The notes under the pieces: model-generated
Database searches by the model: none
Told to the model about the DNA's origin: nothing
Seen by the model: only the letters and a program-made list of their open reading frames with translations
Made by a program: the position numbers and the translations under genes
Assembly (NCBI GenBank): GCA_965229785.1
Contig: CBDDJS010000001.1
Span: 2,108,001-2,172,000, forward strand
Direction: 5' to 3'
DNA: 64,000 nt
DNA from: JAWPMT01 sp965229785
GTDB taxonomy: Bacteria; Bacteroidota; Bacteroidia; Cytophagales; Cyclobacteriaceae
Part shown: positions 36,307 through 45,463 of the stretch, one piece after another
How positions within the stretch are numbered: position 1 is the first letter of the stretch
Layout of the letters: every line of letters begins with the position of its first letter

Positions 36307-36663
36307 ATGAAGCACCTGGATCTTATTGGGAGACTCCTATTCGCCGTTCCCATGATTCTTTCTGGATTTTTCCATTTTACAAAAGCGTCTGTTGTCACAC
36401 GAACTGTACCCTCATACATGCCATTTAAAGAGATTTGGGTTTATGTCACAGGTGTTGGGTTCATACTGGCTGCGATTAGCATCATCATCGGAAAGAAAAG
36501 CCGTCTTGGTGCAGGCTTATTAGGCCTGATGATCTTATTGTTTGCTTTCCTGATTCACTTCAAAGGTTTTCTGAGGGGAGTTCCTCTTGCCTCAAGTTGG
36601 TTCATAAGGGACGTAGCCCTTGCGGGAGGCGCTTTATTTATTGCATCCAAATCGAAGGACTAG
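36307..36663 (+). CDS. DoxX-like membrane protein
   Basis: A 118-residue protein with four transmembrane helices (LLFAVPMILSGFFHF, VYVTGVGFILAAISIII, GAGLLGLMILLFAFLIHF, DVALAGGALFIA). Glycine-rich helices and the LIGRLLFAVPMILSGFFHFTKA start fit the DoxX/DUF4267-like family. Role unknown. Near the VOC gene, with a 184-base gap. Confidence 0.85.
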   Translation: MKHLDLIGRLLFAVPMILSGFFHFTKASVVTRTVPSYMPFKEIWVYVTGVGFILAAISIIIGKKSRLGAGLLGLMILLFAFLIHFKGFLRGVPLASSWFIRDVALAGGALFIASKSKD

Positions 36664-36783
36664 TTCCTCAATTAATCGATTATTAGAAAGACCCTTTGTT
36701 CTTTGCACAGAAAGAACACTGGCGCAGTTGAATCAATTTCAGATTGACGTCAGATGTTATCATTCAACATTCAGGTCATGGAT

Positions 36784-36883
36784 TAAGTTCTTTTGATCGT
36801 GGATTACTTAATGGCTCATTAACTTAATCAACTAAGGATCATTGGAATAATATCATTACTCCACGGGTTTTCTGCTTGATTTC
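36784..36883 (-). repeat. Solo IS-end-like repeat copy
   Basis: Read on the minus strand, this 100-base stretch aligns with 61865-61964 (roughly 70 percent identical by eye), sharing AAAACCCGTGGAG versus AAAATCTATGGAG, AATGATATTATT, AATGATCC, AGTT(A/G)ATTAAGTT and ATCAAAAGAACTTAA versus GTCAAAAGGACTTAA. The other copies lie next to the ISL3-like element near 62 kb. No transposase gene is attached. Confidence 0.6.
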
Positions 36884-36892
36884 AAGTACTTT

Positions 36893-37951
36893 CTAAAATA
36901 GCTGATAATTCCCTCCTCTTCTGAAAGCATTCATATTGACCTTGGGCATACTTCGACCTTCAAAGAACTTCTTCTGAGACTTTTTGAACAGTTGTTTAAT
37001 GATATCCGCATGATTCCCCTTCCCGGATTGTCTTCTCCCGAATTCGGAATCATTTACATTTCCTCCGTGCAATTCACAGACCTGATTCCAAACCTTCTGG
37101 GCACGATCAGGGAAATTCTTAAATAACCAATCCCGAGTGAGGTCAGCAATTTGTCCATTTAACCTTACCACGGAATAACCTGCTGATTGAGCGCCAGCAT
37201 GCGCAGCTGCTTCCAGTACTTTGGGTATTTCGTGATGATTCAATCCCGGTATGATCGGGGCATTCATCACTCCTACTGGAATTCCCTCATTGGTCATCTG
37301 CCTTATGGCCCTTAATTTCTTTACGGCACTGGCAGTTCTTGGCTCCATCAACTGCCTAAGCTTTTCGTCCAGTGTTGTGATTGAAAGGTAAACATGTACC
37401 AATCGATGACTAGCCAATTCCTTTAGTATATCGATATCCCTCGTGATCAACGCATTCTTCGTAATGATCCCTACAGGATTTCTGTACCTTAAGCAGACTT
37501 TCAAAATGGCTCTGGTTAATTCAAATCGTTGCTCGAGAGGTTGATAACAATCTGTATTACCAGAAAGCATGAGTTTGGAAGTTTTCCATGATTTTTTAAG
37601 AAATGCCTCTTCCAATAATTGTGGTGCATCTTTCTTAACAATGATCTTACTCTCAAAATCCAAACCGGCGCTGAATCCCCAGTACTCATGCGAATTGCGT
37701 GCGTAACAATAAATACAACCATGCTCACATCCCTGATATGGATTTACCGAATGGTCAAATGGAAGATCAGGACTATCATTCCTTGAGATGATCTTTTTTG
37801 GTGTTTCGTAAAATACCTCTGTTTTAGGCTTGTCATCCAGATGTAATTCATCAAGGCCTTCTACATGATCATAAGCAACATGTTGTTTTTCGAATCTATT
37901 GAATGTGTTGATTTGAGCCCCTTTGCCTTTGAAGTAGTCATGTTCTTGCAT
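36893..37951 (-). CDS. PA0069-family radical SAM protein
   Basis: A 352-residue radical SAM enzyme with the cluster motif CEHGCIYC (Cys 75, 79, 82), preceded by NPYQGCEHG and followed by YARNSHEYWGFSAGLDFE, the signature of the PA0069 subgroup (SplB-like). Also GNTDCYQPLE and TKNALITRDIDIL. The reaction is unknown; SplB relatives repair UV photoproducts, but this group has not been shown to. Two operator-like palindromes lie just upstream of its start. Confidence 0.9.
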   Translation of the reverse strand: MQEHDYFKGKGAQINTFNRFEKQHVAYDHVEGLDELHLDDKPKTEVFYETPKKIISRNDSPDLPFDHSVNPYQGCEHGCIYCYARNSHEYWGFSAGLDFESKIIVKKDAPQLLEEAFLKKSWKTSKLMLSGNTDCYQPLEQRFELTRAILKVCLRYRNPVGIITKNALITRDIDILKELASHRLVHVYLSITTLDEKLRQLMEPRTASAVKKLRAIRQMTNEGIPVGVMNAPIIPGLNHHEIPKVLEAAAHAGAQSAGYSVVRLNGQIADLTRDWLFKNFPDRAQKVWNQVCELHGGNVNDSEFGRRQSGKGNHADIIKQLFKKSQKKFFEGRSMPKVNMNAFRRGGNYQLF

Positions 37952-37961
37952 GATTCAAATA

Positions 37962-37998
37962 TACTATTATTAATAGTATTATACTAAAAATAATAGTA
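37962..37998. promoter_or_regulatory. Twin 17-bp operator-like palindromes
   Basis: TACTATTATTAATAGTA (37962-37978) and TACTAAAAATAATAGTA (37982-37998) share TACTA-N7-TAGTA arms and are spaced by exactly 20 bases start to start, two helical turns. They begin 10 bases before the radical SAM start codon. This is the geometry of a dimeric repressor's tandem operators, and the regulator is unknown. Confidence 0.55.
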
Positions 37999-38025
37999 AT
38001 TGATTTAAATTGAGCCTTACTCAAA

Positions 38026-38565
38026 TTACCTGGCATTTCTCAGTCCGTAGGCGGAGGCCACACCAACAATGGCACCAAACAGATGCCCTTCCCAACTTAC
38101 TCCTTCTCGTAAGGGCAAAACGCCGTAAATCAATCCACCATACATAAAGATGATCACCAGGGTGATGAGAATGGATTTAACGTCCCTCCTAAAAAAGCCC
38201 ATGGACATCAGAAAAGCCGCCAGGCCATAAGCTACACCGCTGGCACCGATATGATAAAGTGGTCTGGCAAAAAGCCAAACAAGTACTCCGGAAAAAACAT
38301 AAACCTGAAGAAATACCTGAGTTGCGATCTTGCTATAGAAAAGATAAAGGACCACACCCAAAAACAGCATGGGAAAGGTATTGGATATAATGTGCCACAA
38401 ATTACCATGTAACAAAGGAGCCGTCACAATTCCCAGGGTACCATCCCAGGTGCGGGGTTTGATTCCCATATAGCCCAGGTCCAGTCCGAGCGTAGTTTCA
38501 ACGGCAAAAAAAAGCCACATGAGAAATACAAAGCGAAGAGGTGGTACGATGGATGCTCTATTCAC
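38026..38565 (-). CDS. Rhomboid family intramembrane serine protease
   Basis: A 179-residue protein with about six membrane helices. It has the rhomboid motifs: HGNLWHIISN (H...N at the active-site helix), HIGASGVAYGLAAFL with the catalytic Ser in GASG, and WEGHLFGAIVGV, supplying the catalytic His. It is shorter than typical bacterial rhomboids but the dyad is in place, so it should be active. Substrate unknown. Confidence 0.88.
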   Translation of the reverse strand: MNRASIVPPLRFVFLMWLFFAVETTLGLDLGYMGIKPRTWDGTLGIVTAPLLHGNLWHIISNTFPMLFLGVVLYLFYSKIATQVFLQVYVFSGVLVWLFARPLYHIGASGVAYGLAAFLMSMGFFRRDVKSILITLVIIFMYGGLIYGVLPLREGVSWEGHLFGAIVGVASAYGLRNAR

Positions 38566-38633
38566 TAGTCATTTTTTAGTTTCAAACGGAAGGTAATGAT
38601 TTCACTTTTGAAATGACAGGAAATTACCAACAC

Positions 38634-38663
38634 AAAAAAAGAGCTACGAAATCGCAGCTCTTT
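38634..38663 (-). terminator. Rho-independent terminator (minus strand)
   Basis: In the minus-strand sense, GAGCTGCG pairs imperfectly with CGTAGCTC, with AAA/TTT extension, and a T-tract follows (the A-run at 38634-38640 on plus). It ends the TerB-like gene. Confidence 0.78.
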
Positions 38664-38688
38664 CCAATTAAAATATTTCAATGGTTGA

Positions 38689-39165
38689 TCAAACTCCGGC
38701 CTTCTCAGGGTCATTGATCATTTTAAGATCCATCAATGTTTTCTCTTCGTATGAAACGGACAGATAACCGAGTACTCCTCCTGAAGCTTCTGCAATCTTC
38801 TTGGCAAGATCTTTCAGGCTGGCATACAACTTAATAGCAAAAACACGGTCAATCTTAGGAAGAATGAAATTCAACTTTCTCAGTTCTTGCTCAATGTCCG
38901 TATTACGATCTTTCACGTCTTCAGGCAAAGTATCTACCAAGTGATTGAAATCCGACTCAAATGTCTCACCTACGGCCTTGTAGTAATCCACCAGTTGTTC
39001 CCGCGCTCTGCTTTGTCTGGATCGTGCTACTTCGATCGCTTCTTTTCTTTCTGATTTATCAATTTTGCCGTCAGCACCTGCTATAAGGATAGCAACATAA
39101 ACAGGGGCTTTGAGCATGATCTGTATTTCGTCTTCTCTTAGGTTCTCAAATTCTTTGACGTTCAT
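38689..39165 (-). CDS. TerB-like protein
   Basis: A 158-residue, mostly helical cytoplasmic protein. The stretch APVYVAILIAGADGKIDKSERKEAIEVARSR has the TerB-fold pattern (helix, then a DGKID acidic turn, then a helix), as in tellurite-resistance-type domains. The rest (YYKAVGETFESDFNHLVDTLPED and IDRVFAIKLYASLKDLAKKIAEAS) is also helical. TerB domains bind metal or membranes in some cases; the role here is unknown. A terminator follows. Confidence 0.75.
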   Translation of the reverse strand: MNVKEFENLREDEIQIMLKAPVYVAILIAGADGKIDKSERKEAIEVARSRQSRAREQLVDYYKAVGETFESDFNHLVDTLPEDVKDRNTDIEQELRKLNFILPKIDRVFAIKLYASLKDLAKKIAEASGGVLGYLSVSYEEKTLMDLKMINDPEKAGV

Positions 39166-39279
39166 CAGGGACTGATTTTATAACGGCTCGAAATTATATA
39201 ATAAATCTCACTATTGGTTCATTGGTAACTATCAAAATAACAGACAATTGGGGGGCAATTACATCAATGGGAATTCTTC

Positions 39280-39909
39280 TTAATCAACCGGAAGTGGTTC
39301 TTCCTTTCCAAGGAACTTGGGTTGGGTCTTCAACACAATATCCATGACTGCCACAGTCCTTGCCAAAACTTCACGAAACCACATTTTCGGAGGTAATGGG
39401 CCCGGCGCTATAAACCCAATGGCCTGTACGCCGTGATGTTTTGCAATGAATAACGCACGAGGCAAATGGAACGACTGGGTCACGATCACCAGGCTATCCT
39501 GCCCAAAGACTTCTTTGGACCGAATAATAGAATCAAGTGTACGGAAACCCGCAAAATCCATGGTCATGGCTGTGGGTTCCACTCCGTACTTCTCTAATTC
39601 CTTTTTTAACAAAAGTGGCTCATTGTATGCTTTGAGGCTATTATCTCCACTTAGCAATAAATGACGTACATGTCCGGACCGGATCAATTCTCCGGACGCT
39701 TCAACCCTGCCTTTAAAGTATAAGTTTTGTGTGCCTTGCTTGGTCCACTTACTGGTACCAAGTACCAGGGCTACTTTGTAATTTCCTGACTCGATTTCTG
39801 AAAGGTTCGCAACTCCTCTGCCAGACAAGAGCACCACCACATTGCATACAATGATGAAAACAGCAGCAAGTGCTACTAAAAGCAGAAGGATTTTGGCGAG
39901 TTTCTTCAA
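39280..39909 (-). CDS. SanA/YdcF-like DUF218 membrane protein
   Basis: A 209-residue protein with one N-terminal helix (ILLLLVALAAVFIIVCNVVVLL) and the DUF218 domain: VALVLGTSKWTKQGTQNLYFKGRVEA, HLLLSGDN, and SFHLPRALFIAKHHGVQAIGF. This matches the SanA subgroup, linked in E. coli to vancomycin exclusion at high temperature. The reaction is not known. It starts 4 bases after trmH, so it is in the parE-parC-trmH operon. Confidence 0.88.
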   Translation of the reverse strand: MKKLAKILLLLVALAAVFIIVCNVVVLLSGRGVANLSEIESGNYKVALVLGTSKWTKQGTQNLYFKGRVEASGELIRSGHVRHLLLSGDNSLKAYNEPLLLKKELEKYGVEPTAMTMDFAGFRTLDSIIRSKEVFGQDSLVIVTQSFHLPRALFIAKHHGVQAIGFIAPGPLPPKMWFREVLARTVAVMDIVLKTQPKFLGKEEPLPVD

Positions 39910-39913
39910 TTTG

Positions 39914-40576
39914 CTATGGCAAGGTGTTTCTTAGTATGATATCAGAGTTCTTCACGATCTCCTTATACCATACTAACTTCAGTTCACTCTTTTCGAGTTC
40001 GCTGAGACGCCAATTTATCAAACTCTTTTCTAATTGGAGCCTTGCCTGATTCAGAATTATGGCTGCGCTTACTGATAAATTATAACTTTCGGTAAATCCG
40101 AACATCGGAACTTTTAATTTGACGTCAGCCTGCCCCAGAACTTCTTCAGAAACGCCACTGTGTTCATTCCCAAAAACAAAGGCAGATTTTTCATCAAGTT
40201 CAAAGTCATCCAGGGAAATAGAATCATCTCCCACACTGGTAGCGATAATCTGATAACCTTTGGATTTTAAGGACTCAAGACAATCAATCGTATTATGGTC
40301 CTTCTCCTTATAATGTTGCAGCGTCAGCCATTGAGAAGCACCGCGAACCACATAGGGATTTACATGATACTCTTCGACATTCTCTATCACATGAAGGTCC
40401 TGAACTCCCAGACATTCGCAGGTACGAATAACGGCACTTGCATTGTGTGGTTTGTAAATATCTTCCAGGACCACTGTGATGTATCTAGTCCTGCGAGCTA
40501 ATATCTCATGAATCAGTTGCTTTTTGTTTTCCGTCACAAAAGGCTCAAGAACCTGTATTTGCTCCAGCTCCGTCAA
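39914..40576 (-). CDS. trmH: tRNA (guanosine-2'-O-)-methyltransferase TrmH (SpoU)
   Basis: A 220-residue SpoU-family 2'-O-methyltransferase, probably acting on G18 of tRNA. Visible motifs: ITVVLEDIYKPHNASAVIRTCECLGV (motif 1 with Asn and Arg), AFVFGNEHSGVSEE (motif 2), and the knot motif VKVPMFGFTESYNLSVSAAIILNQA (here preceded by LKVPM). These cover the trefoil-knot SAM site. The N-terminal arm is short. It lies 3 bases after the parC stop. Confidence 0.92.
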   Translation of the reverse strand: MTELEQIQVLEPFVTENKKQLIHEILARRTRYITVVLEDIYKPHNASAVIRTCECLGVQDLHVIENVEEYHVNPYVVRGASQWLTLQHYKEKDHNTIDCLESLKSKGYQIIATSVGDDSISLDDFELDEKSAFVFGNEHSGVSEEVLGQADVKLKVPMFGFTESYNLSVSAAIILNQARLQLEKSLINWRLSELEKSELKLVWYKEIVKNSDIILRNTLP

Positions 40577-40579
40577 AGA

Positions 40580-43177
40580 CTATTCCTCTTTCTTTCCTCC
40601 TCCAAAGAGGTCCATCTGGTTATCCTCTTCTTCTACTTCGTCTTTCACAGTATTCTTGAGTGATTCCAGGTCCACCGTTTTCTCTTCCTCTTTTGGTGGT
40701 TCGGGTGTACGATCTTCAACTTTCACGAGGCCCTGGACCGGGAATTTATTTCCCAATGCTCTCCATCCTTTGATTTCAATTAATTCAGCCAGATCGTATT
40801 CTTGCTTCTCATGCTTGTTTTTAACACGATAGGTAGCCTCCACCTTAGGTTCAGTAGTATTACTGGCGTACAGCAATTTGCTACTCTTGGCATCGGAGAT
40901 GAACAGGAATTTCTTGTTTACGGTTGCCGTTTCGATCAGGAAACGCTTTATATAGAAGGTCTTGTTATTTCCATCATAATGAATGGCTGAGATTGGTTTC
41001 TCAGAATCAAATTTCATCAAATCCAGCACCTGATTCTGATCGTAATGATTAGTCAGCTCAAAACTGGTGATCTCATAGTTCCCATCTTTATAGAATACAA
41101 GAACGACATCCTCTGCTTTGAAATTACCCAGGTATTTGCCACGTTCATCGGCGTTCAATCGACCTATGGTTTCATCGTACCAAATGTCCATACCTCCGAG
41201 AGTAGATACCCCGGCCGCCTTGAATTGAACCTTTCTGACGGGGTATCTTGAAAGAATGTTTCCTCCTGCTCCCCGACCTTTAATATCCAGAGTGGCGAAA
41301 TCAAAATCGAAAATCTTCTTTCGAGCAGAACTAGCAGCCGTTAAATAAACCGTAATGGTTTCTGCTTCTCCATTGGGGTTGGCTGAGAAATACAGAAGCT
41401 TTGAACCCTTCCCACCTTTCGTCAGGTCGTATTCTTTGTCCCTGGTTACGGCCATTACGCTGAATCGTTTGATCATTGAACGTCCGGAAGAACCATCAAG
41501 GTAAACCAGGTTGTAGACCATGCGTTCATCTCCTTTTTTGAATACCCCTACATGTTCAATGTTTTTACCCACAAAGACCTTGTCCTGTATTCGGGTCACG
41601 AGACACTTGCCGTCTTTTCTGAAAACAATGATGTCATCAATGTCTGAGCAATCGGATACGAACTCATCTTTCTTCAGACCATAGCCAATAAAGCCATCTT
41701 TTCGATTGACATACAGCTTGGCATTGTTCGCTGCTACTACCGTCGCGGCAATCGTATCGAAATTGGTGATTTCCGTTTTTCGCTCCTTTCCTTTTCCGTA
41801 CTTATCCAGTAAGTTTTGATAGTAAGCGATAGAGTAATCGATCAGGTTATCGAGGTGATGCTGGGTCTCTTCCAGGTCTTCCTGCAATTTCTTCATCAGC
41901 TCATCCGCCTTGAAAGAGTCAAACCTGGAAATTCGTTTGATCTTGATCTCTGTCAGGCGAATGATGTCATCCTGAACAATCTCGCGATAAAACTGTGGTT
42001 TAAATGGTTCGAGTCCCTGGTCAATGGTCTCAAGTACGGCTTCCCAGGTTTCGCATTCTTCTATGTCCCGATAGATTCGGTTTTCGATGAATATCTTCTC
42101 CAACGAGGAGAATAAGATCTTTTCCTGAAGTTCGCTTTTTTTGATCTCCAGCTCCTGTCTCAACAAGTCTACTGTCTGATCAACAGAATGTTTTAAGATC
42201 TCATAGACCGTAAGGAACCTTGGTTTATCATCGACGATTACACAGGCATTCGGAGAAATGGATATTTCACAATCCGTGAATGCATATAGTGCGTCCATGG
42301 TTATATCCGGAGATGTCCCAGAGGCCAGCTTGATCTGGATCTCAATATCTTTAGCAGTGTTGTCTACCACTTGCTTGATTTTGATCTTTCCCTTGTCATT
42401 GGCTTTTACAATGGAATCGATCAATGAACTGGTGGTGGTGCCATAAGGAATTTCCTTAACGACCAAGGTATTCTTATCAACTTCCTCAATAACCGCCCTT
42501 ACACGGACCTTACCCCCTCTTTTACCGTCGTTGTAATCGGAAACATCAATTTTTCCACCGGTAAGGAAATCAGGGTAAAGCTTAACTTTCTTTCCTTTCA
42601 GGATATCAATGGCGCCTTTGAGGATCTCACAGAAATTGTGAGGGAGCATTTTTGTAGACAGGCCTACCGCAATCCCTTCAACTCCCTGAGCCAGGAGAAG
42701 TGGAAACTTGACCGGAAAAGTAACGGGTTCCTTCTTACGTCCATCGTAAGAAAGTTGCCATTCCGTGGTTTGTGCGTTGTAAAGCACCTCCAGGGCGAAC
42801 TTGGATAAGCGGGCCTCAATGTATCGTGGTGCCGCAGCACTGTCTCCGGTACGCACATCTCCCCAGTTTCCCTGCATATCGATCAGCAGGTCCTTTTGTC
42901 CCAGGTTCACAATGGCATCGGCTATAGAGGCATCTCCGTGCGGATGGTACTGCATCGTGCTCCCGATGATGTTTGCCACCTTGTTGTAGCGACCATCATC
43001 CATTTCCTTCATCGCATGCAGAATCCGGCGTTGCACAGGCTTCAGGCCGTCATTTATTGCGGGTACAGCCCGTTCCAGGATCACGTAGGAGGCGTAATCC
43101 AGGAACCAGTTTTCGTACATGCCCGAAATGGGCACTACATCGTGTAATTCTTTTTCGTCTTGGTGTTCTTCTCCCAT
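40580..43177 (-). CDS. parC: DNA topoisomerase IV subunit A
   Basis: An 865-residue type IIA subunit A. The breakage-reunion domain has the catalytic Tyr119 in AAPRYIEARL, preceded by the quinolone-resistance region HPHGDASIADAIV (residues 78-90). The position matching GyrA Ser83 is Ala83, and that matching Asp87 is Asp87. Lack of a GyrA box and the neighbour parE support topoisomerase IV rather than gyrase. It ends with an acidic tail (EEEDNQMDLFGGGKK). 53 bases downstream of parE. Confidence 0.93.
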   Translation of the reverse strand: MGEEHQDEKELHDVVPISGMYENWFLDYASYVILERAVPAINDGLKPVQRRILHAMKEMDDGRYNKVANIIGSTMQYHPHGDASIADAIVNLGQKDLLIDMQGNWGDVRTGDSAAAPRYIEARLSKFALEVLYNAQTTEWQLSYDGRKKEPVTFPVKFPLLLAQGVEGIAVGLSTKMLPHNFCEILKGAIDILKGKKVKLYPDFLTGGKIDVSDYNDGKRGGKVRVRAVIEEVDKNTLVVKEIPYGTTTSSLIDSIVKANDKGKIKIKQVVDNTAKDIEIQIKLASGTSPDITMDALYAFTDCEISISPNACVIVDDKPRFLTVYEILKHSVDQTVDLLRQELEIKKSELQEKILFSSLEKIFIENRIYRDIEECETWEAVLETIDQGLEPFKPQFYREIVQDDIIRLTEIKIKRISRFDSFKADELMKKLQEDLEETQHHLDNLIDYSIAYYQNLLDKYGKGKERKTEITNFDTIAATVVAANNAKLYVNRKDGFIGYGLKKDEFVSDCSDIDDIIVFRKDGKCLVTRIQDKVFVGKNIEHVGVFKKGDERMVYNLVYLDGSSGRSMIKRFSVMAVTRDKEYDLTKGGKGSKLLYFSANPNGEAETITVYLTAASSARKKIFDFDFATLDIKGRGAGGNILSRYPVRKVQFKAAGVSTLGGMDIWYDETIGRLNADERGKYLGNFKAEDVVLVFYKDGNYEITSFELTNHYDQNQVLDLMKFDSEKPISAIHYDGNNKTFYIKRFLIETATVNKKFLFISDAKSSKLLYASNTTEPKVEATYRVKNKHEKQEYDLAELIEIKGWRALGNKFPVQGLVKVEDRTPEPPKEEEKTVDLESLKNTVKDEVEEEDNQMDLFGGGKKEE

Positions 43178-43230
43178 TGAGTCTACCTAATTAATTAGGT
43201 TGATGCTTATGTTACTTTTTTCTATTTGGT

Positions 43231-45099
43231 CTATGCTGCTTCTACGTCCACCAGGTCCTTTTCTACCCTAAGTTTATCAATGATGAACTGCTGGCGATCT
43301 GGAGTGTTCTTGCCCATGTAGAACTTAAGCAGATCCTGAATTTTGGTTTCTTTCTGTAAGATCACTGGCTCCAGTCGTACATCTTCTCCTATGAATCCTG
43401 CAAACTCATCGGGGGAAATCTCTCCCAATCCTTTGAATCGAGTGATTTCTGGCTTGGCCCCTAACTTGGCCATGGCCGTCCTTTTCTCTTCTTCGGAATA
43501 ACAATAGATGGTTTCCTTCTTGTTTCGAACCCGAAACAATGGGGTTTCCAGAATAAACACGTGGTTATTTCGAACCAACTCCGGAAAGAACTGCAGGAAA
43601 TAAGTCAGTAACAATAAGCGGATGTGCATGCCATCTACGTCCGCATCAGTCGCAATCACAATCTTCCGGTAACGTAATCCATCTAATCCATCTTCAATGT
43701 TGAGGGCGTGTTGAAGCAAATTGAACTCTTCGTTTTCGTAAACGACTTTTTTTGTATGTCCAAAACAATTGAATGGTTTCCCTCGCAGGCTAAATACGGC
43801 CTGCGTTTGAACGTCCCTTGATTTCGTAATGGAACCACTTGCTGAATCTCCCTCAGTAATGAAGATCATGGTCTCCTCACGCTTGTCTTCCTTTCCTTTC
43901 TTATCATTGAAGTGGACCCGGCAATCGCGCAACTTCTTATTGTGCAGGTTGGCCTTTTTCGCCCGGTCATTAGCGAGTTTTTTGATCCCTGCGATTTCTT
44001 TTCTTTCTCTTTCCGATTGTTGGATTCGCTTTAATAAAGCATCAGCCGCCTCCTTATTTCGATGTAAGTAATTGTCCAGTTTGGTTTTGATGAAGTCATT
44101 GACGAATGTCCTCATTGTCGGTCCATCTGGCGCAACATTCAGGGAACCCAACTTGGTTTTAGTCTGAGACTCAAACACCGGCTCCTGTACGCGAACAGCA
44201 ATAGCCCCAACAATCGATGCTCTAACATCGGACGCATCAAAGTTCTTACCGTAGAAATCGCGAATGGTTTTTACAATGGCCTCTCTGAATGCGGCAAGAT
44301 GAGTTCCTCCCTGGGTAGTATTCTGCCCGTTTACAAAAGAGTAATATTCTTCACCATATTGGTTGGCATGACTCATGGCCATTTCAATGTCGTCACCTTT
44401 CAAATGAATGATCGGATATCTCAGCGCTTCTTCGTCGGTTTTTCTTTTGAGTAGATCCAGAAGTCCATTCTCTGAATAGAATTTCTTTCCATTCAACTTA
44501 ATAGACAGTCCAGCATTGAGATAGGCATAATTCCAGATCAGGTTTTCCAGGTACTCAGGAATGAAATGGAAATTCTTAAAGACCGTTCCATCAGGCTCAA
44601 AGATCATCATCGTCCCATTCCGGTCTTCAGTCTTTATGACCTTAGCATCCACCTTTACTTCCCCTCTTTCAAACTCTGCCATTTTTGTTTGGCCATCCCG
44701 AAAGCTCTGCACCTTAAAATAATTGGATAAAGCATTCACTGCCTTTGTACCCACACCATTCAATCCCACGGATTTTTGGAAAGCGCCGGAATCGTATTTG
44801 CCTCCAGTGTTGATCTTAGAAACACAATCAATCACCTTTCCTAAAGGAATCCCCCGTCCGTAATCACGAACTGTCACGCGATGATCCGTCACCTTGATCT
44901 CGATGGTTTTTCCGAATCCCATCATGTGCTCATCGATACTATTGTCGATGATCTCTTTCACCAAAACATAGATGCCATCGTCAGGTGATGACCCATCACC
45001 CAGTTTACCGATGTACATACCAGGCCGAAGCCGAATATGTTCTTTCCAATCAAGGGATTTGATACTGTCTTCAGTGTACTGAACGGACGGTGTAGCCAT
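43231..45099 (-). CDS. parE: DNA topoisomerase IV subunit B
   Basis: A 622-residue GHKL ATPase subunit: ATP-binding motifs IIDNSIDEH, VRDYGRGIPLG and VGLNGVGTKAVNALS, transducer domain, and the TOPRIM motifs ITEGDSASG and DADVDGMHIR with the final PLFRVR...YCYSEEEK region, plus KGLGEISPDEF. Length matches ParE, shorter than most GyrB. With the adjacent parC it forms topoisomerase IV, which decatenates chromosomes. First gene of its operon. Confidence 0.93.
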   Translation of the reverse strand: MATPSVQYTEDSIKSLDWKEHIRLRPGMYIGKLGDGSSPDDGIYVLVKEIIDNSIDEHMMGFGKTIEIKVTDHRVTVRDYGRGIPLGKVIDCVSKINTGGKYDSGAFQKSVGLNGVGTKAVNALSNYFKVQSFRDGQTKMAEFERGEVKVDAKVIKTEDRNGTMMIFEPDGTVFKNFHFIPEYLENLIWNYAYLNAGLSIKLNGKKFYSENGLLDLLKRKTDEEALRYPIIHLKGDDIEMAMSHANQYGEEYYSFVNGQNTTQGGTHLAAFREAIVKTIRDFYGKNFDASDVRASIVGAIAVRVQEPVFESQTKTKLGSLNVAPDGPTMRTFVNDFIKTKLDNYLHRNKEAADALLKRIQQSERERKEIAGIKKLANDRAKKANLHNKKLRDCRVHFNDKKGKEDKREETMIFITEGDSASGSITKSRDVQTQAVFSLRGKPFNCFGHTKKVVYENEEFNLLQHALNIEDGLDGLRYRKIVIATDADVDGMHIRLLLLTYFLQFFPELVRNNHVFILETPLFRVRNKKETIYCYSEEEKRTAMAKLGAKPEITRFKGLGEISPDEFAGFIGEDVRLEPVILQKETKIQDLLKFYMGKNTPDRQQFIIDKLRVEKDLVDVEAA

Positions 45100-45159
45100 G
45101 GACTGAATCTCTCTTTTTCCGAAAAAGTTATTTGAATTCCAATCTTGAAATTATACAAA

Positions 45160-45463
45160 TTTGAGACAATCGAGAAGAAACTTTATCCACATAACTTTTA
45201 GCAATAGTTGATATTCTAAACGCTAAATATCTGATTTACTGATACTTTAAATCTGAAGCATCAGGTCGATTATTTTTTCTTCAGACTTACCTCATAGAGA
45301 AAACCAAAACAAGAATGTTAAGTTATCCACAATCTGAATCTTCTGAAAACAACTATCTACACTCATTGAATAATACCAATTGTGCCACATGGTTTAGAAA
45401 CAAAATTTCAAATTGGCACAGGCTTTGATAATATGTTATCACTTTTATTTAGCCACACACCGC
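45160..45463. other. A+T-rich intergenic region with two perfect DnaA boxes
   Basis: TTATCCACA occurs at 45183-45191 and again at 45323-45331 in the same orientation. The stretch separates divergent parE (-) and the envelope protein at 45464 (+). Two perfect consensus DnaA boxes in 150 bases suggest a DnaA-responsive promoter or an origin-like region. No gene was found here. Confidence 0.5.

Noticed and set aside
45382..45463. Earlier starts of the envelope protein gene
   Set aside because: The ATG at 45464 directly precedes a good signal peptide; the upstream residues are not signal-like.
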